Positions 1-9,977 of a DNA stretch of 21,928 nucleotides are shown piece after piece. Made by a program: the position numbers and the translations under genes. The stretch is from Conidiobolus incongruus B7586 (Eukaryota > Entomophthoromycota > Entomophthoromycetes > Entomophthorales > Conidiobolaceae). Within the stretch, counting starts at the first letter, position 1, and the number at the start of each line of letters is the position of its first letter. The notes under the pieces were generated by a model. It was not told where the DNA came from. It saw nothing but the letters and a program-made list of their open reading frames with translations, and searched no databases. Location of the stretch: contig JNEM01008585.1 of assembly GCA_000697335.1 (NCBI GenBank), positions 1 to 21,928 of the forward strand. Direction: 5' to 3'.

Positions 1-1216
1 TTTGAAATAAATAAATATATATAAAGTTAATAGGAAATTATATATTTTTAATATATATATATATATAATTATTTTTTTGATTAAAAAATTAACTTTTTAA
101 AATTGGCTGTTTAATTTAATTATGCTTAAACTAAATAGTAATCATCAAAAGTTTTTTATTTTAGAATTAGTAGAACTTAACCATAAGCCCTTTAAAATTA
201 TTTAACATTTACAAGTAGCTTTTAGTAATAAAGCATTATCTAAATCAACAATTTATCATTAGGTAAATTATTTTAAAACTAAAAGAGAAATTATTTAAAA
301 CCTGTTAAAATCTAAAAAACTAACTTTAACTTTTTATTTTTTTAATTATTAATAAAGTGAAAAAATATTTTAAAAAGCACCTTTTTATTTTATCTAGAGA
401 ATTATCTAAACACTTTAATATTAATTTTACAAGTATTTTATATATATTAAAGTTTAAACTTAAATTAATAAATAAAAATATAAAATAGGTACCTTATAAT
501 TTAACTAAAGCTTAGAAAAAAGCTAGAGTAGTTATTGTTAAATAAAACTTACTAAAATATTACTAGAAGCTTAAGCTTTTATAGTAAATAATTACAATTA
601 ATAAATTTTAGATTTTTATATATAATCCTTTTTTAAAACACAAATCAAAATGTTAAATTAAGTTAAATTAACCCCCTCTACAAATCCCTTTAAATAAACA
701 TTTTGTTAATAAGTGAATGTTAATTATTATAATATATTATAATAGTATATGCTACTCTTATTTAGTTTTTGAAAGAAAATCAATTAATAGTAAATTTTAT
801 ATTGTTTTTTTAAATAAAAGTATTTCTAATTGGTGTTTTTAATATAATTTAAGAAGACTTATTATTTTGTATGATAATTATAAAGTTTATAAATTTAAAG
901 TTATAAAAATCTTTCTAATTAAAAATAACTGGAAAAAACTACCACATCTAGTATATTCTTTAAATTATAACCTATGTAATTATAATTGCTTTAGGTAATT
1001 AAAAAACCAGCTTATAGGAAAGAAAATTTCTACAGAAAAATTTAATTGGTTTGTGAAACATTAAATTTCAGTCTTTAATAAAAAGAACTATTTTTTAAAT
1101 ATTAGATCTTTGCCAAAAGTATAACAAAAAGTTATTAATAATAAAAGAAATTATTAAATTTATATTATATATTTATTTTTATATATTATATATTAAAATA
1201 TTTATTTATTTTCAAT
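1..1216 (+). mobile_element. Decayed Tc1-type (Tc1/mariner superfamily) DNA transposon, copy 1
   Basis: A relic transposase runs from an ATG at 122 to about 1159. The N-terminal part reads like a Tc1 helix-turn-helix, with words such as NHQKFFILELVELNHKPF and SKSTIYH. The C-terminal part around 963-1140 resembles the end of Tc1 transposases: RQLKNQLIGKKISTEKFNW-like sequence, then SLPKV and QKVINNK, matching the family's 'slPkRvqaVI' ending. The frame is interrupted by many TAA/TAG codons and by at least one frameshift, since the two ends lie in different frames. At least one TAA sits where Gln is expected (the RQLK word). The right end, 1196-1216, is the inverted complement of AT-rich sequence at the left edge and at the start of copy 2, giving a likely terminal repeat of TTGAAAATAAATAAAT type. 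The true left end may lie a base or two outside the window. It cannot be active. Confidence 0.75.
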
Positions 1217-2886
1217 CACAAAAAATTCCTGTTATTAAAAATATAGAGTAATATTATAATAATTTTAAATTTTAAATTAATTTGGTTGAATATATAAATT
1301 AAGTATATTAAAGATCATTAGGTAATTCTTCATAAATTATAATATATATAATATATCATAATATTATTGATATTATTATATAAAATGATATTTAATAATA
1401 TATGATTATTTATAAAATATAATGATAATTTAAAAAATAATCGAAAATTATAAACTTAATACTTATAATTGAAACTTGAGAAAGGTAAGTAAGTTTGATT
1501 ATAATTTCCCAAGTTTTATATAAAATTCAATGACCTTATAAGAGTATACCATAATATTAATCCTTGTATATTAGTTTAATTAAATATTAAATATTTAAAG
1601 AGATTATTTAAAGCAATAATATTTTAAAATCAGTTCTTTATATAGTATTATAATATTTTAAAAATTTTGCTTAATTAAATATTAATATATTAATATTTAT
1701 AAATTTAGTATATTATAATTATATAATATTAATTAACAATATATATTATATATTATTTTGCTTTTTTATTTAATATATTTTGTTAAAATAAATAAGAGTA
1801 TTTTGAATATTATTTTTATAAAATCACTTCAAGTATATATTGTCTTTTTTACTTTTAGTTAAATCTTAGGTTGAAAAATTTAGAATCTTATAATATTTTA
1901 TATATATTTTTGAAAAATCTTTATCTTTTTTTGTTTTTTAATTTATTACATCATATTTTTATATTTTTGTTTCAAATCTTTTATTATAATTATATAATTT
2001 ATTTTTCATTATTAAAATGAAAGTATAATAAGATTTTATAATAATATTCTTTTGTAATTTAATAACAATATCTAAGTAGAGAGCTTTATCTAGAATAATG
2101 TATCCTAAGATTAAAAGCTAGAACTCTTTTTTCATTATATACCAAATGGAAGATTGGTTACTAGTGTTAACGTTTGAAACCATATAAATAAAACAAAAAA
2201 ATTCATCCAATTTAACAATAATGGGTTGTTGTTAATGTTTAATTTATAATCAGAGAAAGCTAGTATTGACTAAAATCAATTATATTAACTTGTTATGCTG
2301 ATTTTAAGAAATTATATCAATAATCAAAAAAAGTGATTATATTTATTATAAGATTCTGTAGTTAGTAATATCAGATTTATTAAACATAAGATAGAGTATT
2401 TATAACATATTGAAAATTATAATAATTTGATGTGTAAGTTGAAAGATTTAAACATTTAATGAATATAAAGATATAATTACTAATTAGAAATTTATTAAAA
2501 GTTTAATATAATGTAATTTTATTAAATATATTGAGAATCTAATACGTCTTAATGAATTTTTACAATTGAAACCAATATCCAAGTATTTTTGCTGCAAGTG
2601 ATAGTTTATCTAAGTCTTGATTTAAAATCAACAGGCATGTTCAAAACTAACAACAATTCAGGGAACGGTTAATATTTTTGAATTGGATACTATTGCGATG
2701 TCATTTAAAAAATTTTTCCATATGAATTTAAGATAATAATTAGTCGTGTAAGGTCCATTTTAACATGATTGAATGAGATAAAGCCTCAATATTAGGTGGA
2801 TGTTAATAATAGTTAAATAATCTTTTAATATTTACATAATGGCGTTAAATATTAGAGCAAACTATATGAAATCATGACTCTCATAT
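1217..2886. other. AT-rich intergenic spacer
   Basis: I see no gene here. The first kilobase is nearly pure A+T with short AT microsatellites. From about 2050 to 2880 the base mix is closer to that of the other spacers, with more G and C, and around 2560-2700 it looks like old unique sequence, but no frame stays open and I recognise no protein words. It is the downstream side of the SQR gene. Confidence 0.6.
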
Positions 2887-4362
2887 CTATTTCCAGAGGT
2901 TGTGGATAAGGCCTGGGCCTGATCATCTGCCCTTAAGTAAACCGTTCCAGTAGAGTTCGGGGATGAAATCCTTCGTGAGAAGGTACATGGACTTGCGCTC
3001 GACACTTTGGTCCACTGGAAACGTTTCAAGAGGTTGGCAGGTATAGCCCGAAAATTCAGCGAGGATGAGTTTGCCCTTGCCGGTGATGAGGGGACAACTG
3101 GTGTAACCTGAATATTCGGAAGGCGTAGTGCCCTTGTTCTGGAGGACGGAGGTCAAGTTGGCAGCGAGAACTCCGGATTGTTCAGTAATAGCGGCAGCAG
3201 TCTTGGAGGTGGGAAGGGAAGAACAGTCACCAAGGGAGTAGACGTTATTGAATTTGGTGTGTTTGAGAGTCAATTTATCGACGTCAACAAAACCAGCTTC
3301 GTTGGCAAGAGGACTCTTTTTGATAAAGCCAGTAGTGGACATGTGAGGAGTGACGTGGATGAAGTCATATTTTTCATCAAAGGCTTCACTGTTTGTCAAG
3401 TTCTTGAATTTGGCAATTTTGTTGACATTGTCAATTTCAATTAATTCAGAGTTGGTATGCATCCCAATATTACGAGATTCACAGATCTTGGCGAGTTGCT
3501 TACCGTATTTGTCAATGGCAAAGATCTTACCAATACCAGCAAAGTAGTCAACTGTAGCATTGTCGCGTAAGTTGAGTTCTCTCAAATAGTCATCAGTGAG
3601 GTAGGCAATCTTTTGGGGAGCCCCTGCACGCTATTAGAAAAAAATCAAATTGAATTCACCGCATGAAAAGTTTGATTTTACCTTAATAGGGGTACTGGGC
3701 ATTATGAATATAGCATGACATTCGTTGAGTTCGTGCAAATACTTCCAAGTGCTTTCAACAATGTCTTTGGAATAGTTACTGACGACACCGTTCTTCCCAA
3801 TAGATTCCTTCAAACCCTTGATTTTTTCCCAATTGTTCTCAAGACCAGTGGCAACGACCAAGAAATCATATGAAATAGATGATCTATCGGCAAGGACAAC
3901 CTTGGATTGATTGGAATCAAGCTCAGTAACAGAGTTCTTGGCCCATTGTACACCATTGGGAATGACAGATGCGGTGGGACATTTAGCATCGTTCAATGTC
4001 TTGATACCAGCTCCAACAAATGTGAAAAGTGGTTGATACTAAAGAATATTATAGGATATATTTGATAATCAATTTTAATGATTTAACTTACATAATGCTG
4101 ATCACAAGGTTCAACAATAGCAATAAATTTAGGATCAATAACTTTACTCAATTTAGAAGAAACTATATATATGTGTGTCTGTTAATAGATCAATGACTCA
4201 CGTCAATTATAAAAAATTATTAAAATTACCTGCAATGCCACCAGAGCCACCACCAATGATGACAACTTTTTAAGCATTGTTAGAGGCTTGAGCATTTGCA
4301 ACAGTTACCAAATATTTAGAATTTAAAATTTTAATAAATTTTTGAGCTCTGATTTTTATCAT
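2887..4362 (-). pseudogene. SQOR: Mitochondrial sulfide:quinone oxidoreductase, decaying copy
   Basis: SQR oxidises sulfide in mitochondria and passes electrons through FAD to ubiquinone. Exons on the minus strand are 4362-4230, 4162-4092, 4038-3682 and 3630-2923; the three introns (67, 53 and 51 nt) are GTAA...AG. Residues 1-30 form a basic presequence-like start (MIKIRAQKFIKILNSKYLV). FAD motif GGGSGG is at 37-42. HYYQPLFTFVGAG is the family's quinone-side word, and GDCSSLPTSKTAA is the second FAD motif. Cys366 (YTSCPL) matches human Cys379. The partner Cys201 is replaced by Arg188 (KRAGAPQ instead of KCAGAPQ); the 178-residue spacing is identical. Codon 31 is TAA and codon 423 is TGA where the family has Trp (KGR-stop-SGPGL, compare human RGYWGGP); the frame continues to TAG at 2887. 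The full reading would be about 434 codons against 450 in human. The rest is well conserved, so decay is probably recent; recoding or assembly error remain possible. Confidence 0.85.
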
Positions 4363-4410
4363 TTTTTTAAAACAAATCCCAAATTTTATGGATGATTGAA
4401 TTCCTATGGG

Positions 4411-4418
4411 TATTTATA
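4411..4418 (-). promoter_or_regulatory. TATA box of the SQR gene
   Basis: TATAAATA on the minus strand, 49 bases before the ATG at 4362. This implies a short 5' leader and supports that ATG as the start, which in turn places the basic presequence in frame with the enzyme. Confidence 0.6.
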
Positions 4419-4817
4419 CCTAAAATTCAAAAGATCCAATTCAACCTTGTTTGTTATCTCAATGACAGATTATTTTTATTTTTCTTTTGGTAATTTTAAA
4501 TAATCTAATTATATAAGCTTGTCAAATCATAATAATTGAGGATTATTATAAAATAATGATAGATTTATAAAATTTGTGTTGAATTGCTAATATATTACCT
4601 AATTTAGATAATATGATTTAAATGTTATTTAAATGATTAATTATTTTTTTCAAAGAATATTACACCTTAATTTATCAAACCTTTAACATGAGTCATCTTT
4701 TAATCTCTATTCTTAATAATTTTTATATAATTATAATTTTGAAATAAGCACATTTCTTGTTTTTATCACTGATGAATACATAATTTAACTGAATTTGAAA
4801 TTTTTGTTAATTTGCAA

Positions 4818-4834
4818 TTGGTGAATTTCACCAA
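4818..4834. promoter_or_regulatory. Perfect 17-base palindrome upstream of SQR
   Basis: TTGGTGAA, one central T, TTCACCAA. The arms are perfect complements and contain G and C in surroundings that are almost all A and T. It lies about 460 bases upstream of the SQR start. The form suits a dimeric DNA-binding protein. The function is inferred only from position and symmetry. Confidence 0.35.
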
Positions 4835-6110
4835 GATTCTAAATTTGGGAAGCCAAAAAAAACGGTATTAAAAAATTATAATTTAAAAATCAAAATACCA
4901 TATATGTACATAGTATTTGTATAAATAATGGAAATATATCATAATATAGGAGTTTAATATACTAATATTCTAGCTCATATTTTTCTCATACAATATTAAT
5001 TAACAAAACCAAATTTTTTAATATAATATATTTGAATTTAATAATTGCAATCTAAAAACTTAAAAATATATCAAATATGGTATTGGTATGAATAATAGAA
5101 TTTTAAGTTGGGAGATATATAATTGAGCTCCTCTATCATATATATTTCTATAACTCTTTAATAACATATAAAATAAACTAATTTCAATCTTTTCTATATT
5201 AAATATAATTATTATAAAAAAAATAAATTTGATTAAACTTATTATTATAGATTTAATATAATTTGAAAATTATTTACAAATGAAATTATTATATACTTAA
5301 ACTATAACTTCTTTAATTTTGAATAAATTCTATATATTTTGATGTTGGTATTAAGCTTTTATAAAATAATAACTATTTGATTGATTTTTGTCATTTATCT
5401 ATTTATACAATATTAATATTAATTTAAAAAAAATAAAAGCAATATAAATTAAAATATTGGCTATTTAATGGGAATTAACCAAATTAATAAAAAACAAAAA
5501 ATAATATTATAATTAAAAAATATTAAATATATTTTAAAAATCTAAAAATGCCATATAAAGTATATATTAAAAAATCAATATTCTTTAGCTTAAATAACTA
5601 TAATAAAAATTATAATTTATTTTAAATTTAATTTAATCTTTTTTTAATATCCAAATATTTCAAATTATAAAGCTAATTTTATAAAATTGAGACTATTAAG
5701 CTTTTGGAATATATTTTATATGCAAAACAATATTATGGATTATATTTATTATTAATAATTTATTTCTTATTATTCAAGATCAACATAGTTATATAAAATT
5801 ATATTTTTAATGTTTTAATCTGATTTTTTGGGTTTTAAAATTAATTTAAATATTGAAATTATATCAATTGATAATAATTTTAGTTTTTTTTCTATATAAA
5901 ATTCAATATTTCATATTTTATTAAAGGAAATTTATCTATTATTCTCTAACTTTGATTGATTATATTAATATTTGCTTAAATAACATTTTTGTTTCTATAA
6001 TTGATATATATTAGATTAACTATTAGAAATTTTTATACAAAGATTTAATTACTTTTTGTAAAAGACATTAATAATCAATTTTTAAATATATTAAATAGAT
6101 TTTTATAATT
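4835..6110. other. AT-rich intergenic spacer
   Basis: No open frame of note and no recognisable protein words on either strand. CA and TG dinucleotides are common here, unlike in the transposon relics, so this looks like ordinary AT-rich spacer rather than dead repeat. Confidence 0.6.
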
Positions 6111-6440
6111 CTGGTTGCTCGCAATAAGTAAAATGAGTAGCTGAGGCAGGTGAGCTACTGTTAATAATGACAGTACTAGATCAAAGGCTTTATTGACAAG
6201 GCAAAGGGATATTATCACCTAGTGAGAGGTCCACTGACTTCCCCTAGTAAGACCTATGACATTGGTTATTTTATAGTCCAATTGCCAGTTAAAATAGCGT
6301 TTAGAGGTGTGAAAGGTCTGCTAGAGAATGATACCTTTAGAATAGGGTGATGTGCCTTCCAGGGTAACATCACCATGAGGAAATAGATGGCGATACAAAC
6401 ATGCCTGGGCAGGATACTATCTAGGTAACTATAAGATTAA
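6111..6440 (+). ncRNA. Candidate structured non-coding RNA in a GC-richer island
   Basis: About 330 bases with far more G+C than both flanks and sharp edges, yet no convincing ORF (the longest open stretch, 6180-6347, has no good start and matches nothing I know). Successive hairpins can be drawn: 6136-6142 with 6153-6159 (7 bp), 6156-6161 with 6170-6175 (6 bp, competing with the first), 6227-6231 with 6251-6255, 6261-6265 with 6278-6282, 6312-6317 with 6333-6338, and 6346-6353 with 6367-6374 (8 bp, perfect). A 9-base pairing, 6262-6270 with 6439-6447, could close the 3' half but competes with one small hairpin. A run of eight T at 6490-6497 would serve as a Pol III stop on the plus strand. 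I could not match it to SRP RNA, RNase P or MRP RNA, spliceosomal RNAs or U3. The strand is inferred only from the T run. Confidence 0.4.
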
Positions 6441-6489
6441 TAACCAAAATCACAACAGATTTAACAAGAAAATTCCTTAACAAAACGGA

Positions 6490-6497
6490 TTTTTTTT
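6490..6497 (+). terminator. T8 run, possible Pol III terminator
   Basis: Eight consecutive T about 50 bases after the GC-richer island. It would end a Pol III transcript read on the plus strand. T runs are common in AT-rich DNA, so this is weak evidence alone. Confidence 0.25.
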
Positions 6498-6757
6498 CAA
6501 AATCAATGTCATTTCTCTATTTTTTTCATTTTGAATAAAAGAATATATCAGAATTTTATAAAATGTTAAAAATGAAAATTGTAAATTATATCATAATTTA
6601 ATATTTTAATCTATTAAGGTTTTAGTATCGTTTTGATATATTTGAATTCAATTAATCGAGTTAAATATATGTTATTTTTGAATTCATATAAAGAACCAAC
6701 AGATATATCATTTTATTGTTTTAACCATTAAAATTGAAAAGTCATTTGATTGAAATA

Positions 6758-6775
6758 TTGATTAAATCTAATCAA
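6758..6775. promoter_or_regulatory. Inverted repeat in the NDUFB10 upstream region
   Basis: TTGATTA, spacer AATC, TAATCAA: perfect 7-base arms about 120-130 bases before the ATG at 6891. It could be a binding site. The low-complexity composition makes chance a real alternative. Confidence 0.25.
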
Positions 6776-6831
6776 TCCCATAATTTGAAATATTTCTATT
6801 TCTGAAATATTAAAATTTCCAAGTACTTTAA

Positions 6832-6837
6832 TATAAA
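6832..6837 (+). promoter_or_regulatory. Possible TATA box of the NDUFB10-like gene
   Basis: TATAAA located 59 bases before the ATG at 6891, a spacing similar to that of the other genes here. The surroundings are so AT-rich that the call rests mainly on spacing. Confidence 0.35.
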
Positions 6838-6890
6838 TTTCAAAAACTAAGTACTAATAATAAAAAAAACATATAATATAAATAAACAAA

Positions 6891-7190
6891 ATGGGTAATT
6901 ATGTGCACCAACAATTCCCTAAAGTACCCGATTTTGGAGACCCAGACTTTGACCACAATGATCCTGTAGCTATTATGGAAGCCCGAACCCAACGTATCAG
7001 AGAAGATTGGGTCAAGGTTTATGAAGCTAGAATTATTAGAAATGCTTTATTTAAATGCTATCGTACCGAAGGTGTCAATCATTACCAACACTGTCGTCAC
7101 TTAGCCGAAGCTTACTTGGACCGTTACCAAAAGGACCGTGTAGGCGGTATCGGTAGAGGTCCTTCCGCTCACAACACTGACGGTTTTTAA
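6891..7190 (+). CDS. NDUFB10: NDUFB10-like (PDSW / fungal 12 kDa) subunit of mitochondrial complex I
   Basis: A single-exon gene of 99 residues. It belongs to the accessory subunits of respiratory complex I; the family sits on the intermembrane-space side of the membrane arm. The diagnostic part is residues 36-75: IREDWVKVYEARIIRNALF, then KCYRTEGVNHYQHC. Cys56 and Cys68 are spaced C-x11-C, as in the Neurospora 12.3 kDa subunit (KCYRREGVNHLEKC). There is no presequence, which fits proteins imported by the Mia40 disulfide relay, and the length equals the fungal family (about 100). The start context is ACAAAATGG. TAA ends the gene at a sensible length; reading through it would add 17 residues of AT-rich spacer before a TGA. 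Codon use is far less AT-biased than the flanks. Confidence 0.9.
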   Translation: MGNYVHQQFPKVPDFGDPDFDHNDPVAIMEARTQRIREDWVKVYEARIIRNALFKCYRTEGVNHYQHCRHLAEAYLDRYQKDRVGGIGRGPSAHNTDGF

Positions 7191-8400
7191 CTCAATTAAA
7201 ATTTAACCAATTAAAATGTTAATCAATATTATATATGAGTATATATGTGGATATGTGCATATCTAAATATGATTGAAAATTATTATACATAATTTTTAGA
7301 GAAAATAATTTTTTTCTCACATTCTATATTTTGATATTATATTAATTTTTAATACAATTAACTATTATAAAATTCTTTCAAAAATTATATATAATTCAAT
7401 AGATATATTGGACTGATTCAAAGCTAAATATTACTTTATAAATTCAATTTTTATAAATAATTATAGATTCGATTTTCATCAATTTAATATATTATTTTTA
7501 ATAATTTTTTAAATTAATAGATTAATTTATTATGTATATACCAATAATAATTTCTTATAAAAATTATTATACAATTATATTTTATATGTAGTTAATTTTC
7601 ATTAATATATAACACATTATTAAAATTTAATTTTTATATATATGTTATTAAAAAATTTATCAGCCTCAATTCTATTATTTGTTCAATAAAGGTATTATTT
7701 GTAAATAAATATTATAGAATTTTTGAAGTTTTGATATTTTAAATAAAAGTTATTTGTTTTTTAGAACTATATTAATATATATATATATATATCTTTAATC
7801 TTTAAACCTTACATAAATCTCAAAAAATAATTAATATATAATGTTGAAACGAACTAATAATAGCCAATAAGCTAACTAAAATTCTTGCTTCAATTATCTA
7901 ACAAAATTCAATTTTTAAATTAAAACCCAATAAAAATGTAAAAATTATATTTGTATTTCATTATTTCAATTAATTGAATGTGGTTATTATTATTAATAAA
8001 CAGTAATACACATATAATTAAATTAATATATTTGTATTTTTGCCATTATTAAAAATTATGTATTATTTATAATTGTTGATTTGTGGTCATTTAGTAAATT
8101 TAATATTAGAGTAATTTGCTTTTTAATCAATTTTTGGATAACAAAATAATTTTATAGTTTAGTATTATATAAAATATTAAGCTATATATATTAACAATGG
8201 TTTAATAGAATAACCCAGATTATCAATTAAAACAATAGAATCAATGTTATATATTGTTCTAAATATAAGTAAAATTGTACTAAATTATTGTTAAGTATCG
8301 CAAGGTTTTATTAGTATAAATTGGAGAATTGATATACGAGTATTGATATTTGGAATTGAAAATAGATAATCAGTCCTAGCGAAATGCAATTGAATGAAAT
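7191..8400. other. AT-rich intergenic spacer
   Basis: No gene seen. It includes a short (AT)n microsatellite near 7774-7792. The first part should hold the 3' end of the NDUFB10-like transcript, but I could not place a poly(A) signal among so many AATAAA-like words. Confidence 0.6.
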
Positions 8401-8659
8401 GAATTGGTATAATCAATGATACTTTTATTTAACTAAAATACATAATGCGATCGCTATTTATTCCTAAAAATACCGATTATATGACAGTAAAAGCTAATCA
8501 AAATAACAATGAATTGAGCTTCGGCATAGTAAACGAAGTATACATGAAAAAACCACTATTTCAATTAATTCAATATCATTCAGAAATATAAAATAGGAAT
8601 CAATATGACCAAGAGTAAATACCACCAATAAGCAACACCATCGCCCATTAATTCCCACG

Positions 8660-8700
8660 TTCTACGAACCTCCACCAATCATCACCTCCAATTCGTAGAA
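8660..8700. promoter_or_regulatory. CCAAT box framed by a 9-base inverted repeat, NDUFA4-like promoter
   Basis: TTCTACGAA (8660-8668) and its exact complement TTCGTAGAA (8692-8700) flank a 23-base, C-rich spacer that contains CCAATCA (CCAAT at 8675-8679). The block lies about 175-215 bases before the ATG at 8875. CCAAT is the known site of the fungal HAP/CBF complex, which controls many respiratory genes, and this gene encodes a respiratory protein. That the repeat and the CCAAT act together is inference. Confidence 0.5.
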
Positions 8701-8805
8701 ATTCATCCACCCACCCAGCCCAACGAATAGGAAGCGCTCCATCTATCGATATTATGTGAAACTCGAAACTTTTCAACAGTTCAACAAATCTTCTGCTAAG
8801 TTTAA

Positions 8806-8814
8806 TATAAATAG
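8806..8814 (+). promoter_or_regulatory. TATA box of the NDUFA4-like gene
   Basis: TATAAATAG located 69 bases before the ATG at 8875. It is the same core as the SQR TATA box and sits downstream of the CCAAT/inverted-repeat block, in the expected order. Confidence 0.6.
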
Positions 8815-8874
8815 ATAGCAATTCTAACTCACTTAACTTTATTATTCTAAATAATTAAAAAAAAATAATCAAAA

Positions 8875-9293
8875 ATGGCTGTTGGTGCCGTCAATCAAGT
8901 CGCTAAAAAATCTTTCTTACAAACTTGGTACCGTGTTGAGGTAATTTGAATCACTGATCACTCTTATCAACCACTTATACCTCTTCTTAGGTTTTACCTA
9001 TTATTGCTGTTATCGGTTTCGCTTTGACCGGCTGTGGTTGGTACGTCTCCCGTCTCGCTCGTGGTCCCGATGTCATCTGGGATAGGTAATTATATCTTTA
9101 CATCTGATTGATCACTTACTTACATTCCGATGCAGAAGAAGAAACCCCCAACCTTGGCAAAATGTTGATCAAAATACCAATTTGAAATTGTTCTCCATCA
9201 ACAAGGAATTCGAAAAGAGGTAATATATCACTTCAAATATTGCATCTACTCTTTCCTAACTTGCTCTTTAGCTATTCCCGCGACCGTTTATAA
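8875..9293 (+). CDS. NDUFA4: NDUFA4-like (B12D/MLRQ family) small mitochondrial membrane protein
   Basis: Four exons, 8875-8940, 8991-9085, 9136-9219 and 9272-9293, give 88 residues. The introns are 50, 50 and 52 nt, start GTAATT or GTAATA, and end TAG, CAG and TAG; the last contains a CTAAC branch-like word. A single membrane segment lies at about 24-42 (LPIIAVIGFALTGCGWYVS). It is followed by DVIWDR and NPQPWQN, which match human NDUFA4 'DVCWDRNNPEPWN', and an FEKSYSRDRL tail. The family sits in the inner membrane and has been assigned to complex I and to complex IV. Length (81 in human) supports the TAA at 9291 as a real stop. The third acceptor region reads CAG-AAG-AAG, so residues R-R-R could be R-R or R by alternative splicing. 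The ATG follows an A-rich leader. Confidence 0.88.
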
Positions 9294-9888
9294 ATCAATC
9301 ACTTATTAAACCTATATAACAAATTTAATTCTTTGTTTCGTTATTGTGTCCTTTTTTTATTAATTAGTTGTTTTAATTATGTATATTGTCAACTAATAAA
9401 TGTTGTTCTAACTATAATATACCTTCTAATCTATTGATCACTTTCTATAAAATGAATATTGGTTTAAATTGTGGCAATTATAAGGAATTTATCGGAACGG
9501 ATTTGTTTTTGGTTGATATGATTTTATTTGTAGAGAATATGATCGAAATTATTATTTGGGATTTATTATTTGGGATTTATTATCTGCATAAATTGATAAA
9601 TTTTTATTAGTGATTAATTTAATATTATTTCTATTATTTTTATATATATTTTATTCGTTTATAATAATAAATTCACATTACTGTTTAATTTATAATATTC
9701 TCAAATTTCTGTTCATTTTCGATATTTTATTGTTGTATTTAAGTTAAAATGAAGAAATCAAATATTATATAATAGAATATCTCAAGTCTAAATTATTTAA
9801 ACAATTATTGGTCTTTTATATTTAAAATATATATATATTATGAGATTTTGTATTGAAAAATGGTTATTAAAAATATTAACCTTGAAAC
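9294..9888. other. AT-rich spacer with a short tandem duplication
   Basis: No gene is supported. Around 9555-9585 the word TTATTTGGGATTTA occurs twice in tandem. A 74-codon open stretch at 9386-9610 starts without ATG, has spacer-like composition and resembles no family, so I leave it out. Confidence 0.5.
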
Positions 9889-9893
9889 AAAAA
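9889..9893 (-). terminator. Pol III terminator of tRNA-Val
   Basis: Five T on the minus strand, 11 bases after the discriminator base of the tRNA. This is the usual eukaryotic Pol III stop. Confidence 0.7.
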
Positions 9894-9904
9894 TCATTAT
9901 GTAT

Positions 9905-9977
9905 GATCTCGCTCAGATTCGAACTGAGGACCGTCTGTGTGTTAGACAGACGTGATAACCAACTACACCACGAGATC
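9905..9977 (-). tRNA. tRNA-Val, anticodon AAC
   Basis: Read on the minus strand, all cloverleaf arms form: acceptor GATCTCG with CGAGATC (7 bp), a 3-bp D stem GTG/CAC with a normal TAGTTGG loop, anticodon stem TCTGT/ACAGA around loop CTAACAC, and T stem CTCAG/CTGAG around TTCGAAT. The anticodon AAC is at 9943-9941. There is no intron and no encoded CCA, as expected for a eukaryotic nuclear gene; the discriminator at 9904 is A. The internal B box is GTTCGAATC. All stems pair fully, so the gene is probably functional. Confidence 0.95.

Noticed and set aside
3178-3547. Two open frames on the plus strand (88 and 65 codons)
   Set aside because: Antisense shadows of the last SQR exon, whose minus-strand frame is clearly the conserved one.
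4230-4325. A 43-nt intron in SQR exon 1 that would remove the in-frame TAA
   Set aside because: GTAACT...CTAAC...AAAAG looks intron-like, but removing it shifts the frame relative to the ATG, and the only compatible upstream frame has its own stop.
6111-6290. Group I intron core in the GC-richer island
   Set aside because: Words resembling the P, Q, R and S elements occur in the right order (for example TTGCTCGCAA, AATGAGTAGC, ACTAGA, TATAGTCC), but the P7 pairing keeps only four base pairs, no P3 could be found, and no host exon is present.
6180-6350. 56-codon open stretch in the GC-richer island
   Set aside because: No suitable start, length expected by chance at this base composition, no family likeness.
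9386-9610. 74-codon open frame
   Set aside because: No ATG start, spacer-like composition, contains a tandem duplication, no recognisable domain.
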